Notes: generated by a model not told the origin, from the sequence alone. Positions 47,368-60,211 are shown, numbered from the stretch's first letter. The stretch is 64,000 bases of DNA from Xylona heveae TC161 (GCF_001619985.1 NW_017264193.1:2795726-2859725), one strand, 5' to 3'. Translations and numbers: made by a program.

Positions 47368-48465
47368 AGCGAAAGTCTACAACTTCGATTCCTTGGCCTT
47401 GGACAGGCAGAGAGTGGGAGAAGTTGTTCGCATTCGGCGGAGAATATCGAAATAGATTGTAGAAGAAAATGTGTAGTAATTCAGTCGGAGTCAGGTATAG
47501 AAAAGAGCCAGGTGAAAAAAGGGAGAGTCATGAGAGCGGGATGTTCGAAGGAGTTGATGGGGAGAGAAGCGAGGAAGTTGTGGGCAGGCGAAAGTGACGA
47601 CGGGTGTGCCCGTTAGTGCGTTGCGGGCAGTACTTGGGCGCTGCACTAAACCCTTTCAAGGATGAGCGACGCGGACCCTTGGCGGGAACTTCTCCCACAT
47701 TCGCTAAATTTCCCTCACCCGGGTCGGTGACAGACAGTTCGACCACTTATAGCCCGAAGACCTGGGGTAGAATATGTGGCATTAAGATGATGTTTCATTG
47801 AGGCATCCGCGGTTGGATTGAAATTTTGTCCAGAGGTTGATCATTCCGGTTTTGTACGGTGAAATCAAACTAGACAGTGGGAAAAAAATTTAGTCTTAAA
47901 GATTTTTGGGGGTCAAATGACTAAGGTAATTACTGGTAATTAAGATACCGTAATTATCACTGCCAGGTACAAAAATAGCTTTCAAAGCATCCGTACATAT
48001 TGGCAATCAGTAAGAGGTCGTGACTACGTTTTGATGACAAAATCAGTCAATGTCACGTACGGACAATGTGTAATCGACAATTGGGCGGGAGAGGTTCCCA
48101 ATTCTTCTGAACAGGCGTCGTCACTTCTTGTTCAATGGTGATATGGCATGCACGGCGCTCCTGATGCATTCTCGTCCCTTGCAGCCCACAAAAAGCCCTT
48201 GAGACGCCCGATACCAGACCGCCATATGGCAGACATGAGGCTGATTCTGCGCCACCAGCGAGTACACCAGTCACGCCATTCACAAGGTCGATTCAGAGTC
48301 CCATGCCACGGAAGCAGTTTGCAATCAGGCTAAATACTTGCTAATTGTCAAATCTTTAATACAGAGGTGAAGATGAAATTTTATGATCCTGCCAAGAATG
48401 CGTAGTTACGAGACAAATGGATTTTGCAATCGCAATAAGATCTATGCTGGGTTCTATTTCGGCAT
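47368..48465. other. Intergenic, IRE1 promoter and CCT2 3' region
   Basis: 1.1 kb between two minus-strand genes. Near 47915-47960 a short A/T-rich block repeats TAATTA-type words. No conserved frame or RNA gene seen. Confidence 0.55.
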
Positions 48466-50252
48466 TCACATGCGCTCGCGTCTTCTCGGCGCACTTCGGA
48501 TAATGTTGTCCACACGTAATAAAACCTAGCAAGTTGTCAGTAATTGAACAAAGAATTAGGTCCGGATAACGTACCTCCGCAGCTTCGGATGCTGACGAAA
48601 CCACTGCGCGCTTCAGCTTGTAGCTCTCAATAACGCCAAGCTCCCTCATGTCAGCAATGCCACCGCCCGGCGTGAGCAAGTCGAGCCCGGAACTAGTCAT
48701 GCCAGAATAAACGGCGGAGCGAAGTCGTGTCACGAGGTCGCTTGAGTCAAGTCCTGCGTTGTCTGCCAAAATGGTCGGCAGCTGTCGGAGTGCTTTAGCA
48801 AAGGAGTCAACCGCGATTGCCTTCTTGCCGGCAACATTCTGTGCTGCTTGGTCGACAGCTTTGGCCATGACCATTTCAGCACAGCCACCGCCAAGGGTTG
48901 TCTTGGGCTCCTTGACGGTCTGCGACAACACCGCCAGCGCGTCATGTAGAGATCGCTCAGCTTCGTCGAGAAGCTGCTCGGTAGCACCACGAAGAACAAT
49001 GGTGCAAGCTTGTCCCGCAGCAACGCCAGAAAATTTAATCAGAGTATCTTCGCCAATGATGACCTCCTCGATCAAATCGCAGTGCCCGAGCTTCACGCTC
49101 TCGGGGTGATCGAAGGTGGATGTTATCTCACCACCCGTAACCAGAGCAAGTCTCTCAATGCCATCAAAATCGGCATGTTCGATAGAAACAATGCCCGCAT
49201 CAGAGAAGAGCTGCTCAGGCCAGTTGTAAATAAGTTGTCGGTTGACGAAGCAGTTAATACCATGAGCCTTGATTCTCTCCACCTTTGCTTTCATCTTTTC
49301 ACGCTCCGCTCGTTCCAGTTCTGCGAGCTTTCCTGTCGATTCAACCTTGAGTCTGGCACCAAAAATCTTGACCTTATCGGTATCCATGGCTTTCAAATGT
49401 CAATATGCTAATTCTGTTTTCCTTGAGAGGAGACTTACCCGTGTTTGCAACTAGAATTTTGGCATTCTCCAACCTCTTTGGCTGGTTCACACCAATCCGC
49501 TTGTCCAGTATAAAACCCTCATCAAGATAAGAGTCGTCTAGTTTTCCTCCAGCCTTCTTGATAACCTGAATGTGGCTAAGATCGGTTGAGCCCCGCATCC
49601 GAAGCACCGCATCCACAGCAAGCTCCGCAAAATGGTCACGGTCCTGACTCAACACCTTCGAGCTCAATGTCGTTCGTGCTATCGAGATAAGATCCTTCCG
49701 GAAAGCCTCCTTGTTCTTGCTGTGGTCAATCGCAGACTTTTCCAGTGCCTGCAGAGCCGCATTGCTGGCAATGCGGTAACCTTCAATGATTGTCTGCGGG
49801 TGTATCTTCTGGTCCACAAGCTTCTCCGCTTCCCGTAAGAGCTCCGCAGCAAGAACTGTGACCGATGTCGTTCCATCTCCGACCTCATCGTCTTGCACTT
49901 TGGAGATATTCACAAGAACCTTTGCAGCGGCGTTGTCGAGGGCAATGGATTTCAGGATAGTAGCACCGTCATTTGTGACCATAATTTCACCAGTCGATCT
50001 ATAACGCTTGTCAGCTCCTTATCTCCCACAGAAAATTTGTCCGAAACTAACGCTGATTGTAAAATCTTATCCATCCCCTTGGGCCCAAGAGTGCTCTTCA
50101 CTAGATCGCCAACGGCAATAGCGCCCACGAAAGCTGAAAGACGGGCATTTTCTCCTTTCTCTTCTGTCACGTCGTCGGCAAAAATTTGAGTTGGGTTTGC
50201 CTAGCTATGTCAGCTTCAAATACGAGTCTTGTATCACCGTGGGCTGTACCAT
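48466..50252 (-). CDS. CCT2: T-complex protein 1 subunit beta (CCT2)
   Basis: Subunit of the cytosolic chaperonin TRiC/CCT, which folds actin and tubulin using ATP. Exons 50252-50238, 50200-50052, 49998-49439, 49389-48575 and 48525-48466 give 532 residues, as expected. Chaperonin motifs: [19 protein letters not shown] at the beta-type N-terminus, [14 protein letters not shown], the ATP-site [13 protein letters not shown] and [15 protein letters not shown], the beta-typical [33 protein letters not shown] and the C-terminal [18 protein letters not shown]. The first exon has 15 bases (MVQPT), chosen because it joins in phase to [10 protein letters not shown] at the acceptor 50201. Start exon is the least certain part. 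Confidence 0.95.
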
Positions 50253-50790
50253 CTTGACGGATTTTTTTTTTCAGATGACCGTTTGAATCTCTCTGACAGT
50301 ACTGCAAAGGACTATCGTTCTATAACTAATCTTTCGGAGGTCAATTTGGTAGACGCGACTGCGACCCGCGCTAATTACGGTACACATTGCAATCTTGAAG
50401 TGCAGTGTGCCTTGAGGATCACTCCCTCGCCGGGTCTACAACTTTTTGTAATACGTAATTCGATGTAATTTTCATCAATTATCTATCAGCCTAATATATC
50501 TTAAATGTAGTTATCTACAATTAAAACGTCTAGGCTTTTGATATAGAAATCCTTTTCAAAAATGTTCAATATAGACACACTTCTTTTGTATTCTAGAAAA
50601 CAAAGGTACTTAAGGTCCCTTGCCGAAATGGAGCTTTGTTGCTGCTCACGTGACGCACTTTAGCGAAAACAGCGGGACTGCGAAAATCGACATGAACGCG
50701 AACTTCCACCTAGAATTCAGTTAGAGCCTTCTCGATCAGCGTCTACTCCAGCAGTTCATCGACCGGCGAGTTCTGCAGCCAAGCCTCAAG
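50253..50790. promoter_or_regulatory. Divergent promoter CCT2/eIF3b
   Basis: 538 bases between two housekeeping genes. Contains the palindrome TCACGTGA at 50646-50653, a CACGTG E-box 138 bases before the eIF3b start. CACGTG sites bind Cbf1/bHLH-type proteins in fungi; use here is inferred. Confidence 0.5.
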
Positions 50791-53193
50791 ATGGCGCCTA
50801 GTTTCCAGGATCTCCCTCCTGAGGAGGAACACTATGATGAGGATGAGGATATCGATTTCTCCGGTGCGCACAAAGCAATGTGATAGATTGATAGGAATGA
50901 TTGTCTAACAATAATGTTCTTTCGCAGACCTAAGAGAACAATATGAAGTACGGTTGGAGGAAGGCCTTGATGCCTTTATCGTTATCGATGGACTTCCGGT
51001 TGTCCCGGAGGAGAGCAAGTCAAAATTGATCAAATTCTTGCTCCGGAAGCTGAACACTGTTGGCAAAACTCGCGAGGATGCAATCTTCATGCCGCTTAAC
51101 GACCAGAAGAAGTCCGAAGGGTAAGTAAATATCACTATATATATTTTTTCCTCTCTAGCAGGCTTGGCTCACAGATTTCAGTTTTGCCTTCGTCGAGTAT
51201 GAAACACCTGAACAAGCGATCGCGGCTGCACGAGCTCTCCACGGTGTACCCCTGGACAAGAAGCACACCATGCTTGTCAACAAGCTCACCGACATCGATC
51301 GCTACGGAAGGGAGGGACGAGTTGATGAGGAATACAAACCTCCTGTTATTGAGCCTTTTGTTGAGAAAGAGCACCTTCGTTGGTGGCTCGGAGACCCGCA
51401 CGCTCGGGATCAATTCGCCATTTACCGTGGTGACAACGTTGGTGTCTACTTGAACAGGAAGAAGGAAGCTCCCGAAAACATCGTCGATCGCCAGCACTGG
51501 ACCGAGTCTTTTGTCCAATGGTCTCCTCAGGGCACCTACTTGATCTCCGTTCATGCCCAGGGTGTCCAGCTCTGGGCCGGTCCAAACTGGACTCGCCAAA
51601 AGCGATTCGCTCATCCCTTTGTTAACTTGGTCGATTTCTCTCCCAATGAGAACTATCTGGTCACTTGGTCCCATAGACCTATCCACGTGGATGAGGGACA
51701 CCCCGTACTGTCCATGGAAGAAGACGGAAAGAACTACATCATCTGGGATGTCGCAACTGGCAAGGCTCTTCGATCATTCCAGACTATCGACCTTCCCGGC
51801 CCAGCTGTCGATGAAGCCGGAAATCCCGTCAAGAAGAAGATTCAATGGCCTGCCTTCAAGTGGTCTGCTGATGACAAGTACGTTGCGAGAATGACTCAGG
51901 GACAGTCGATCTCGATCTATGAATTGCCCCGCATGAACCTTCTCGACAAGACTTCGATCAAGATTGACGGTGTAATGGACTTTGAGTGGGCGCCAGCCAC
52001 GCCGCAGCGTGACGGTATCAAGAATTATGAGCAGCTTTTCTGCTACTGGACCCCTGAAATCGGCAGCAACCCGGCAAAGGTTGGACTGATGTCAATCCCG
52101 TCCAAGGAGATTGTTAGGACACGAAACCTGTTCAATGTCTCAGACGCGAAACTTCATTGGCAATCCCAATCCAAGTACGTCTGCGTCAAGGTCGACCGTC
52201 ACTCAAAGTCAAAGAAGTCTCTTGCAACCAACTTGGAGATCTTCCGGGTTAAGGAAAAGGGTGTGCCAGTTGAGGTTGTTGACTCCATCAAAGACACTGT
52301 CATCAACTTTGCTTGGGAGCCGAAGGGCGATCGTTTCGTTCTCATTACTACCGCAGAAGTGTTGGCCAACACCGCCGTCCCGCCCAAGACTTCAGTTTCA
52401 TTCTTCTGCCCTGAGAAGGTCAAGGGTCAAGCAATCGGTAACTTCAAGCACATTCGAACCATCGAAAAGAAGAACAGCAACGCCATCTACTGGTCTCCTA
52501 AGGGGCGCTTCGTTGTAGTCGCCACGGTCCATTCACAACAGAGCTTCGAGCTCGACTTTTGGGATCTTGACTACGAGGGCGAGAAGCCTGAGAGTGAGAA
52601 GGATCTGACGGCAAATCTTCAACTCATGGCTACCGCTGATCACTATGGTGTGACTGATGTCGAATGGGACCCCACTGGCCGATATGTGGTCACCAGCGCA
52701 AGCATCTGGAAGCATGCTGTAAGTACAATATGAAATTGGAAAGGAAAATTCAAGCGAAACTAATGGGATGTTTCAGGTCGAGAATGGCTACCACATTTAC
52801 GACTTTAAGGGCACTCAACTACGTGAAGAGCACGTTGAGCGTCTCAAGCAAATCGTCTGGCGCCCACGCCCCCCGACTCTCCTGACCAAGGAGGAGCAGA
52901 AACAGATTCGCAAGAACCTCCGTGAATACAGCAAGATTTTCGAGGAAGAAGACCAGTACGAACTCGACAGCGCTAACTTTGCCATTGTCGAGCACCGCCG
53001 GAGAATCTTGGACGAGTGGCTGGCCTGGAGGGCCAGCGTGGAGGAAGAGCTCCGTGCTGACCGAAAAGAAGAAGGCTTGCCCGAAACGCCCAAGGAGGAT
53101 GCCGCTGATGCCGATGCCGATGCTGGTGAAGGGGCCTTTGTTGAAGAGATTGTTGAGGAGATTATTGATGAGACGGAGGAAATTGTTTCTTAG
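50791..53193 (+). CDS. PRT1: Translation initiation factor eIF3 subunit b (PRT1)
   Basis: Scaffold subunit of eIF3, binding the 40S subunit, eIF3a, eIF3g, eIF3i and eIF3j. Exons 50791-50863, 50928-51120, 51182-52718 and 52777-53193 give 739 residues, normal for fungi. An acidic N-terminus ([16 protein letters not shown]) precedes the RRM at about 38-122 (FIVIDGLP as RNP2, [13 protein letters not shown] as RNP1). A WD-type propeller follows ([51 protein letters not shown]), then the conserved helix [20 protein letters not shown] and an acidic C-tail. Start ATG at 50791 fits [13 protein letters not shown]. Intact. Confidence 0.97.
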
Positions 53194-54413
53194 AGCATCT
53201 CCTCCTGAGCATGTCATTTCATTTTTGTTTCTCGGTCTACAATTCTTTTATCATCACATCTTTTGGCGTGCTTGCGCCATCGGGATGTCACTTTTCCGAT
53301 GTGTGTAAATAGCGGAGTTCAACCGGGCTGGTCGACATTCGTGTTGCAATTTTGCTTTTGTAGCACGTACTGTTCGGCATGCCGTTGCGTCTCACAGATG
53401 AACAGCGACGCAAAAAGCAGAGATTTATCCAATATGTAGTTCAGATGGTGTTTTACGAATATTTACCTAGGTACCTAGTTTATTCAATAAGTGACGATTT
53501 TAATAAGTTATCATTTAAATTGTGTTTGCGACAGCGGCCCCACTTTCATCCCTGCGCATGACGTCCCCTGTTCTGTGCAGGATCGCCCGCAGCGCACTTA
53601 TACGCTACCTCACATAGCAGACCACAGCTGCAGTCACAAGGAAAACATCTGATCGTGCCAAAAGTGAAAGTAGCAACAAATAAAGGAACATGAGGTAGAG
53701 TCTTGCTACGTCCCAAATGGGATAACATAACTATTTGAGGAGCCGTCACATGAATAGCTTGGTCGCAACATTTGTCAAAAGTCCGGGAGGAGTTTCCCTT
53801 TACGTCGAATCGCAGCGGAGAGTCGACCTCTTGGCATTTTTGCGGGTGGCTGACGCTTCCCCCCACCCGCCGAAGTCCGTCGCATCCAAATTTTACAGAA
53901 TTTTCCGCTGAGAGCTACCTGGAGCGTGGTCTGCCCATAGCTCGGGCGATGGCTTCTTGTAGAATTTTCAAAAATTTTCCTTGCATCTTCCGAGCATCCG
54001 TAGAAATAGAGGGTCTAGCACATTAGAAATTTCATTGCGCACTGTCCAAGTGACGACATTTGGCGTGGCTCTCTAAGTTCTGGCCGTCATCTTTTTTCTT
54101 TGACTCCTCCAGGCTGGACCTTTCACAGGCCAGCGAAATTATACGCCGGTCCATCTCAAATTAGTCCGACAGACGATTTCCCCTTATCGCACCACCTACA
54201 TTCAACTTTTTGCTTGGCAGTCATTCACTACAGTGCTTCAGCCAGCCCCTTCGGCCAGTTAATCCAATCACCCTTTTTAAAGCCCCACGTTCCCGAGACC
54301 ACACTTTCTGCAAGCAACGTGGAAATTCCCTTCGCGCGAGTGTTATTTCTTATCCACAAAACATTCAAAGCACGACATTTCTCAAAGCTCTTCGTTTATC
54401 AAAGACGAAAATA
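53194..54413. other. Intergenic, eIF3b to DUF3602 gene
   Basis: 1.2 kb. The first part is presumably the eIF3b 3' region; the part from about 54050 is pyrimidine-rich and is the likely promoter and leader of the next gene. No gene recognised. Confidence 0.55.
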
Positions 54414-55127
54414 ATGGCTTCCCCAAAACCGTCCCCACGCCCTTCGTTGGAGTCCCGTCCCATGTCTCACGGTCGAGGCGGTGCAGGTGAGCTCGTTCTG
54501 CTCTTTTGGACTCTTGGTGATGTTTAGGCATGAACGGCTCTGACACCTTTCAATAGGAAATATGGGAACTGACACAGGCGATCGGATTAGCGCCGAGGAC
54601 CTGGTCACCCCTACCATCAAATCGGATATGTACACCACTGGCAGAGGGGGCACGGGCAATATGGCAAAAAATGAGAATCCACAAGTAGCCAGAGAGTCTC
54701 AGGACGTCGAGGAACCTCCGCGCCCGCAAAGCCGAGGGGAGATGCATGTTGGTCGTGGTGAGTTCTGCCCTATGAACCCTGAAGCCTGCTGATGCGACGT
54801 GTGATTTTCTTCACTTGATTGCCTGTTTACGCCTGCACAGCCTTGCGTTCTTGAGACCCAATGCTAACAACCATGACTGCTACAGGTGGTGCGGCTAATG
54901 TCGTCCGCGAAAGCGACGAAATTAAAGCAGCGGCAAAGGAGGAGGCCAAAGTGGAAGCCAAGAGGGAGGAACAGCAAGCCAAAGCTGTCGCCGCTCAAAC
55001 ACCCGCCACCAACGGCACGCAAGCTCCCGGCGACGAGGACAAGAAGAAGAATAAGCACGAGTTTCGGGGATGGGCCGACAAAGGAAAGGATTTCCTGTTT
55101 GGAAAGTTTCTTAAGAACAAGGCCTAG
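54414..55127 (+). CDS. Small DUF3602 (Par32-like) protein with GRGG repeats
   Basis: Hydrophilic, probably disordered cytosolic protein of the fungal DUF3602 family; yeast Par32 of this family restrains ammonium transporters under TORC1 control. Exons 54414-54486, 54557-54757 and 54886-55127 give 171 residues. Three family-type motifs are spread through it: GRGGAGN, GRGGTGN and GRGGAAN, and notably two of the three are built across an intron at the same position (GRGGA/G and VGR/GG). The C-terminal half is Ala/Lys/Glu-rich (AAAKEEAKVEAKREEQQAK) and ends in FRGWADKGKDFLFGKFL, a possible amphipathic helix. Function here inferred from family only. Confidence 0.8.
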
Positions 55128-57975
55128 AGCTGGAAAGCCGTTGACCCTTTTTGCCCCTGATATTCGATACCCCGGTGTACACAAGGATTGTTCACTTTTC
55201 CTGTCATCTTTTTTTCTAAACAATACTTTTCTCTTCCCAAGACTCATAACAGCTATGTTATCTGACTTGCTGTCATAGCGCATATCGCTGGTTGACACTG
55301 TATTTTCTTTTACGGATATTAGAAGAAATTCTTCCATAATTTTTAGTGGCCATTGAGGCTGCGATTAGATCTTGTAATTTATATCTCTTGTAATTTGCTA
55401 GTTCCTTATTACGAAAAAGTGAAAATGTGCCTCTGATTCCACATTGAATTAATGGTGTCATTGCATACCACACCGCAAAGATTGCACTGTTCTACTTCAA
55501 TTAGAAGAGCAGTGTTGATTGTATAGAATCAATGAGAAGATGGATGCTCATTATGCTTGACAGCTGCATGTCAGCATATAGAAGCGGCGATTCGTGCTAC
55601 TGCATGTGGATAATTAAAGGGCCGCCGTGGCTAGCTTGTGGCGTGAGGGACGGGGGGGGGAGGGAGCATGGGGGAGGTTTTAGGGCGGGCGGGAGGGGTA
55701 GCTGCAGACCCAAAACCCTCCCAAAAGCCCAGAGATGCGGTTTGGTGGTGACCACATTGCGTTAGTCTGTTTGCCTCCGTAGTTATGGGTTGCCGGGCAA
55801 ATGTCTGCTTCATCTTGGTCCTTTGGCAAGCTCTTCAACCCATCAGGAAGTATTTGTGACTTGATCGCATGTCCGATGTTTCGTAAGAGGATATTTATCG
55901 TGGTTTGAAATTGACTTTCATTGCTTTCTATTCAGACGCAAAAGGTCTTTCGATTATACCCCGTATCCCCCCGTATAGTAGAATCAATAACCCCTCGTGC
56001 TCTCTAGTTCTCCGCTTAGTCCCCACTATGACCATCTGCTAAACCCATCGCGAGCAAAGAACAGACACTAGGAAGAGCCAGAAGAACAAAACATTGTGCG
56101 ATAAACCAACTACTTGGACCAACATGGAAATCGTTTTGACCGCATTCGTCTGTCTTGTTCGACGAGGAGATCCAACAGATCTTTAGGCCTCCTGGTCTCG
56201 GTAGCCCAAAGTCCCCTCAGTCGTGAGTGCGTAAGTTGGGCTACACTACTTCAGTGACCCAAATCAATGGCAACGGCCCAATTCAATTTGTGCATTTCTC
56301 ATGCAGTCATATATTCTATGCATTCCTTCTTTTTGTGTCGTATGATACGCTACAGCTCCAAACATGACCGATTGAGATGTCTTCATACTCTCTCTAATGG
56401 ATTGAATGGACAGGGTAACTGCCATAGACAGAGATAGTGGGTAGTTATGGAGCATTGGTGATAATACTGTATAGTCCTCAAAGTGGAGGATCGAGGATTG
56501 AATTGTAAATGTGCTTGATTGCAAAAGTACGTAATAACTACAGCTTGGTCGTTATTGAAGGTATAGTACGTATAGTAGCGTGTCGTGGTAATTCTCCGAA
56601 ACATTTTTGCTCCCTGGTCCGTGAGGGGCGGGTGCAGGGCCCACCAGATTAATGCTGCGCTGGCCCGGGCCTTAACTACGGTATAACTAGAGTCGACTAT
56701 GGGTAAGTTTGAGGCGTCCATGGTCCGAGTGCCAGCCGTTTAACGATACATTTGTTCCCTTTTTCCCTTGGCCTTCCCGCTGCCCGAGGAGACTGAGACC
56801 CCAAAAAACAACCCCCGACTCTGCAGCCATCGTTTTAAAGCTGCCCTACCCGCTAAACGTCCTGCTGAAACACCCGTGTACCCAAGTAATTAACTTTCTG
56901 GACTTCCGTGCCGTATCCACACCCGCTGTCTCGTCGCTACCGCCGCCGCTTTTCTGCCCGCACCGACATCCTACTTCTCCCAACCGTCGCCCACGCAGCT
57001 TCCAAAAAGGCGTTTCAAAGGATGCACCTGCATTGAGGCCACTGTATTCGACACAAATATTTCTTCCACCTTGGAGCAAATCAGATAGGTAAGTCAACCT
57101 CTTCTCAGCATCATAGACCAGCATATTTCCCCCATCGTCTCTCTTTTTGATTGTATTCAGTGACTTTGGGCATCACCCAAACGTCATCACCTACAACTCA
57201 CCAGTCCGTTCAATTTTTAACGCCGTGCTGCATCGTCACCAACTCCATATATGGTGAAGACGCTTGGTTCCGTCGTCAAAGTCGTCTCACAATTTCTAAT
57301 CTAGGATCCTTAATGTACTGACTGATCGGGCAAATAGCAGACTTGGTTGGCCTCCATTACAGCCTCGTTGCCGTTGCCTCTCTCTCTACCTCTCTATCTT
57401 CACTATTCTCTCTGCGCTCTTTCGGCTCGTGCAACCTCGACTTCTGGCGTCCCACGCCCACGGTTACGACCACGTCTTCCCGCCTGCCGATCGCTCTGGA
57501 CTGTTCAGCATAAACTTGCACACACTCTCTCCCTCACAGGCGCACGAAGCTTCTACGACGTTCAATAAGAGCTACAGATTCAAACCTCTTGATAGCGACC
57601 TTTTTCTAGTGGTGCAACAGCTTCGTTCATTATTTGGCTACGACGAAATAAGAATCAGCCTTTCGTCTTGAACTCTTGTTCGAATATTTGAAGGACAAGG
57701 CTGCATTTGTCAGTTAAGACGCTCGGTGCTGCGCACAGCTTCAAACCACCAACGACGAAAAGACCGCCATCGTTCCTTTTTTGCGAAAAATATCCTTCAG
57801 CTTTTCTCACAACTGGAGCTCTAGACTTAACAACCGGCGCGTCTTCGTAGCAAAATTCCTGGCGAATTTTCTCTGAAGACGTTGAGAATCCTTCAAAAAA
57901 AAACCTCGACAACACGAAACAACACATTGTCCTAAGCGTCTGAAATCCCTCCTCTACACCACACTTGCTTGCGTT
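55128..57975. other. 2.8 kb region upstream of VelB
   Basis: Long non-coding stretch before the velvet gene. Holds G-quadruplex-capable tracts (55652-55698). From about 56730 onwards it is pyrimidine-rich with many short frames and splice-like words (for example GGTAAGTC near 57089), as in a long, perhaps spliced, 5' leader. Frames near 56709-57092 and 57347-57671 are low-complexity and without family resemblance. Confidence 0.5.
55652..55698 (+). other. G-quadruplex-capable G tracts
   Basis: A run of nine G at 55652-55660 followed by further G3-G5 runs, then GGGCGGGCGGGAGGGG at 55683-55698, which fits the four-tract quadruplex pattern with one-base loops. Lies about 525 bases after the DUF3602 stop and 2.3 kb before VelB. 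Confidence 0.7.
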
Positions 57976-59309
57976 ATGTATGTCGATCATCGAGCACAAG
58001 CCCTTCCTCCGCCGTCGACATTGTCTGGAAACGATCCTCTCCAAGCTCGGCAGTCCCATAGTATGTCCTCGAGCGCCACTGGCGCACTACCACCCCCTCA
58101 GGCCCCACTAGGGCCGCAGTCCACGTCGACTGTCGAGAATGGGCGCCTCTATAGGTGAGTCTCGTTCTGTTTGTCTCTGCTATGTTATGCCACTAACTGT
58201 ACATATGAAATTCAGTCTCGACGTGGTGCAGCAGCCTGTTCGCGCCCGAATGTGTGGTTTTGGCGACAAGGTGCATAAATCCACATGCTCATTCTTTATG
58301 CAGGAGTTAGGGAGCTGACAATGATCCGGCAGGACCGTCGGCCCATCACCCCGCCGCCGTGCGTCCGCTTAATTGTGCGGGACGCAGTCACTCTGAAGGA
58401 ATTGGACATCAAGTAAGTTCCCCCTCCAGCGCTATGGTTAATATGCCAGGGAACAGGCCTCCCTTAATGCTTGGCTATTGGATATGAGGTTCATGGCTAA
58501 CGCACATCTACAGTGAGATTGACATCTCATTCTTCGTTCTCACCGTCGATCTTTGGTCAGCAGAAGGCACACGGGAAGTCAATCTGGTCCGGCATTCAGC
58601 GACTTCTCCTTCCATATCCGCCGCAACGTCTTCCTCTTATCCGCCTCCACCCCAAACGCCCCCAGCGTACGCTTATGCCTCGACGCAACCGCCATACCAG
58701 ACGAGCATGGGTCCGCCCATGACGAACCCGTACAATCCTTACCAGCCGCAGGCGCCCCCGGGACCGCAAGCCGGATATTACGCATCATCAGCAGCCGGGG
58801 CGCCGATGAACCCAATGACGCCTGCAGGATACTATCCTCCTCAAATGACATCGCCGCAGCAGGTTCAGCCACCTGCGCCATCTGGCATGTTTACGCGGAA
58901 CCTCATTGGAAGCCTGAGTGCCAGTGCTCAGCGGCTTGCCGACACGGGCGATAAAATCGGCATTTGGTTCATCCTGCAGGATCTCTCTGTCCGCACAGAA
59001 GGCCAATTTCGGTATGCACTTGACTCTCCCATCTCACATTTGTTGAAACATTCTTAGCTTACGGCTAGTAGACTAAAGATGAACTTTGTCGATGTTGGCG
59101 AGAACGGTTCGCTGAATACCGCCCGGGCTCCGGTTCTAGCCAGTACCTTTTCCGATGTCTTCCAAGTCTTCAGCGCCAAGAAATTCCCCGGTGTCATTGA
59201 GAGTACCAACCTCAGCAAATGTTTTGCCACGCAGGGCATCAAGATTCCCATTCGCAAAGACGGCCCGAAAGCGCTTAGCAACAAGGAAGATTATGACAAT
59301 GATGACTGA
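57976..59309 (+). CDS. velB: Velvet-family regulator VelB
   Basis: NF-kB-like velvet DNA-binding protein; in Aspergillus VelB forms VelB-VeA-LaeA and VelB-VosA complexes that govern sexual development, spores and secondary metabolism. Exons 57976-58154, 58216-58270, 58333-58412, 58514-59011 and 59072-59309 give 349 residues. The first half of the velvet domain is LDVVQQPVRARMCGFGDKDRRPITPPPC through DLWSAEGTREVNLVRHSATSPS (about 61-140). It is then interrupted by a Pro/Gln/Tyr-rich insertion of about 80 residues, as is typical of VelB, and resumes at GMFTRNLIGSLSASAQRL, WFILQDLSVRTEGQFRLKMNFVDVG and FSAKKFPGVIESTNLSKCFATQGIKIPIRKDG. The N-terminal 60 residues are Pro-rich. Intact. Confidence 0.96.
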
Positions 59310-60211
59310 TTTTGTTCCCATTGAAAAATATATACAATTGCCATTATCCAAGATACTCTCCATTCGCCATGTGCTTCACTACCACACTCCATTTCTTCTT
59401 CCCTTTGATCTATCATCTCAGTATTTGCCCCCCTCCCCCCTTTTTTTCATTTTTCTATCTAAAAAAGAATTTGTTGCTGCACTTTGCGCCATGACAGTCA
59501 CGGCCGGATATGTATTTTCCCCTTAACATTGAAGGTTCTTTGCGGCTTTATATCCCTCAAGCAAATATTATGTACTTGCAGTGGACTGTATGGACCTTTT
59601 GCCTTCTTCCTTTTTTTTTTTATCTTTTTTCCCTTTTTTTCCCCTTCTCTTTTCTATCTCCCCCTTTTCAGACAAACCCAAGCGCCAAAGCGCACGCCGC
59701 AATATTCGCGTCAGGCAAAAAACCCCTTTTATTTTATTTTTTTTTTGGCTTATCGTTTCTGGGAAATACACACACACGATTAGAGCGGAATCAGTCTGGA
59801 TATTGCTTAGGGAGAAGAATTATCTTCTTCTTTCTTTTTTTTGGAAAAGGGGGGGAAGGGGGAGGGGGGAGAAAGGAAGCGGAAGGAAAGGGAATATCAT
59901 TTCCTTTCCCCCCCTTTTATCCTTTTGCTCACTCGAATTGTTCGGTCGTTGCTCCTCTATTTTTCTTTATATAGCTTTCTCTGTAAATGTTTTATTTTTC
60001 CCCCGCGTATGTGTGTGTATTGTATTGTATATATATCTCATCTTTTCACAACAACAATATTAACAAAGACTGTCTCTTCCATGTAAGCCATGTACGCCAT
60101 GTAGAGTATCATTTATAAGATATATGTGGAGTTAGTGGCATTAGCAGATCTTTCGTTAATATGATAGCAAAGTCAGCTACTGTTTAGCTATGTTCTCGTT
60201 CCCTTTTTCTT
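59310..60211. other. Convergent low-complexity region VelB/MSH4
   Basis: 902 bases between converging stop codons. Mostly pyrimidine-rich (59390-59770) with T8-T10 runs, then a G-rich block at 59848-59870 and (TG/TA) stretches near 60005-60035. Long frames here are compositional artefacts. Confidence 0.6.
59848..59870 (+). other. G-rich tract between VelB and MSH4
   Basis: Runs of about seven, five and six G separated by AA and A. Could form a quadruplex with one neighbour tract. Lies in the overlap of two converging 3' regions. Confidence 0.55.

Noticed and set aside
56709-57092. Pro-rich 127-codon frame upstream of VelB
   Set aside because: Low-complexity composition with no motif; more likely part of the VelB leader or promoter.
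59484-60086. Several overlapping long frames rich in Phe and Ser
   Set aside because: They arise from a polypyrimidine tract; every frame of a T/C-rich tract stays open.
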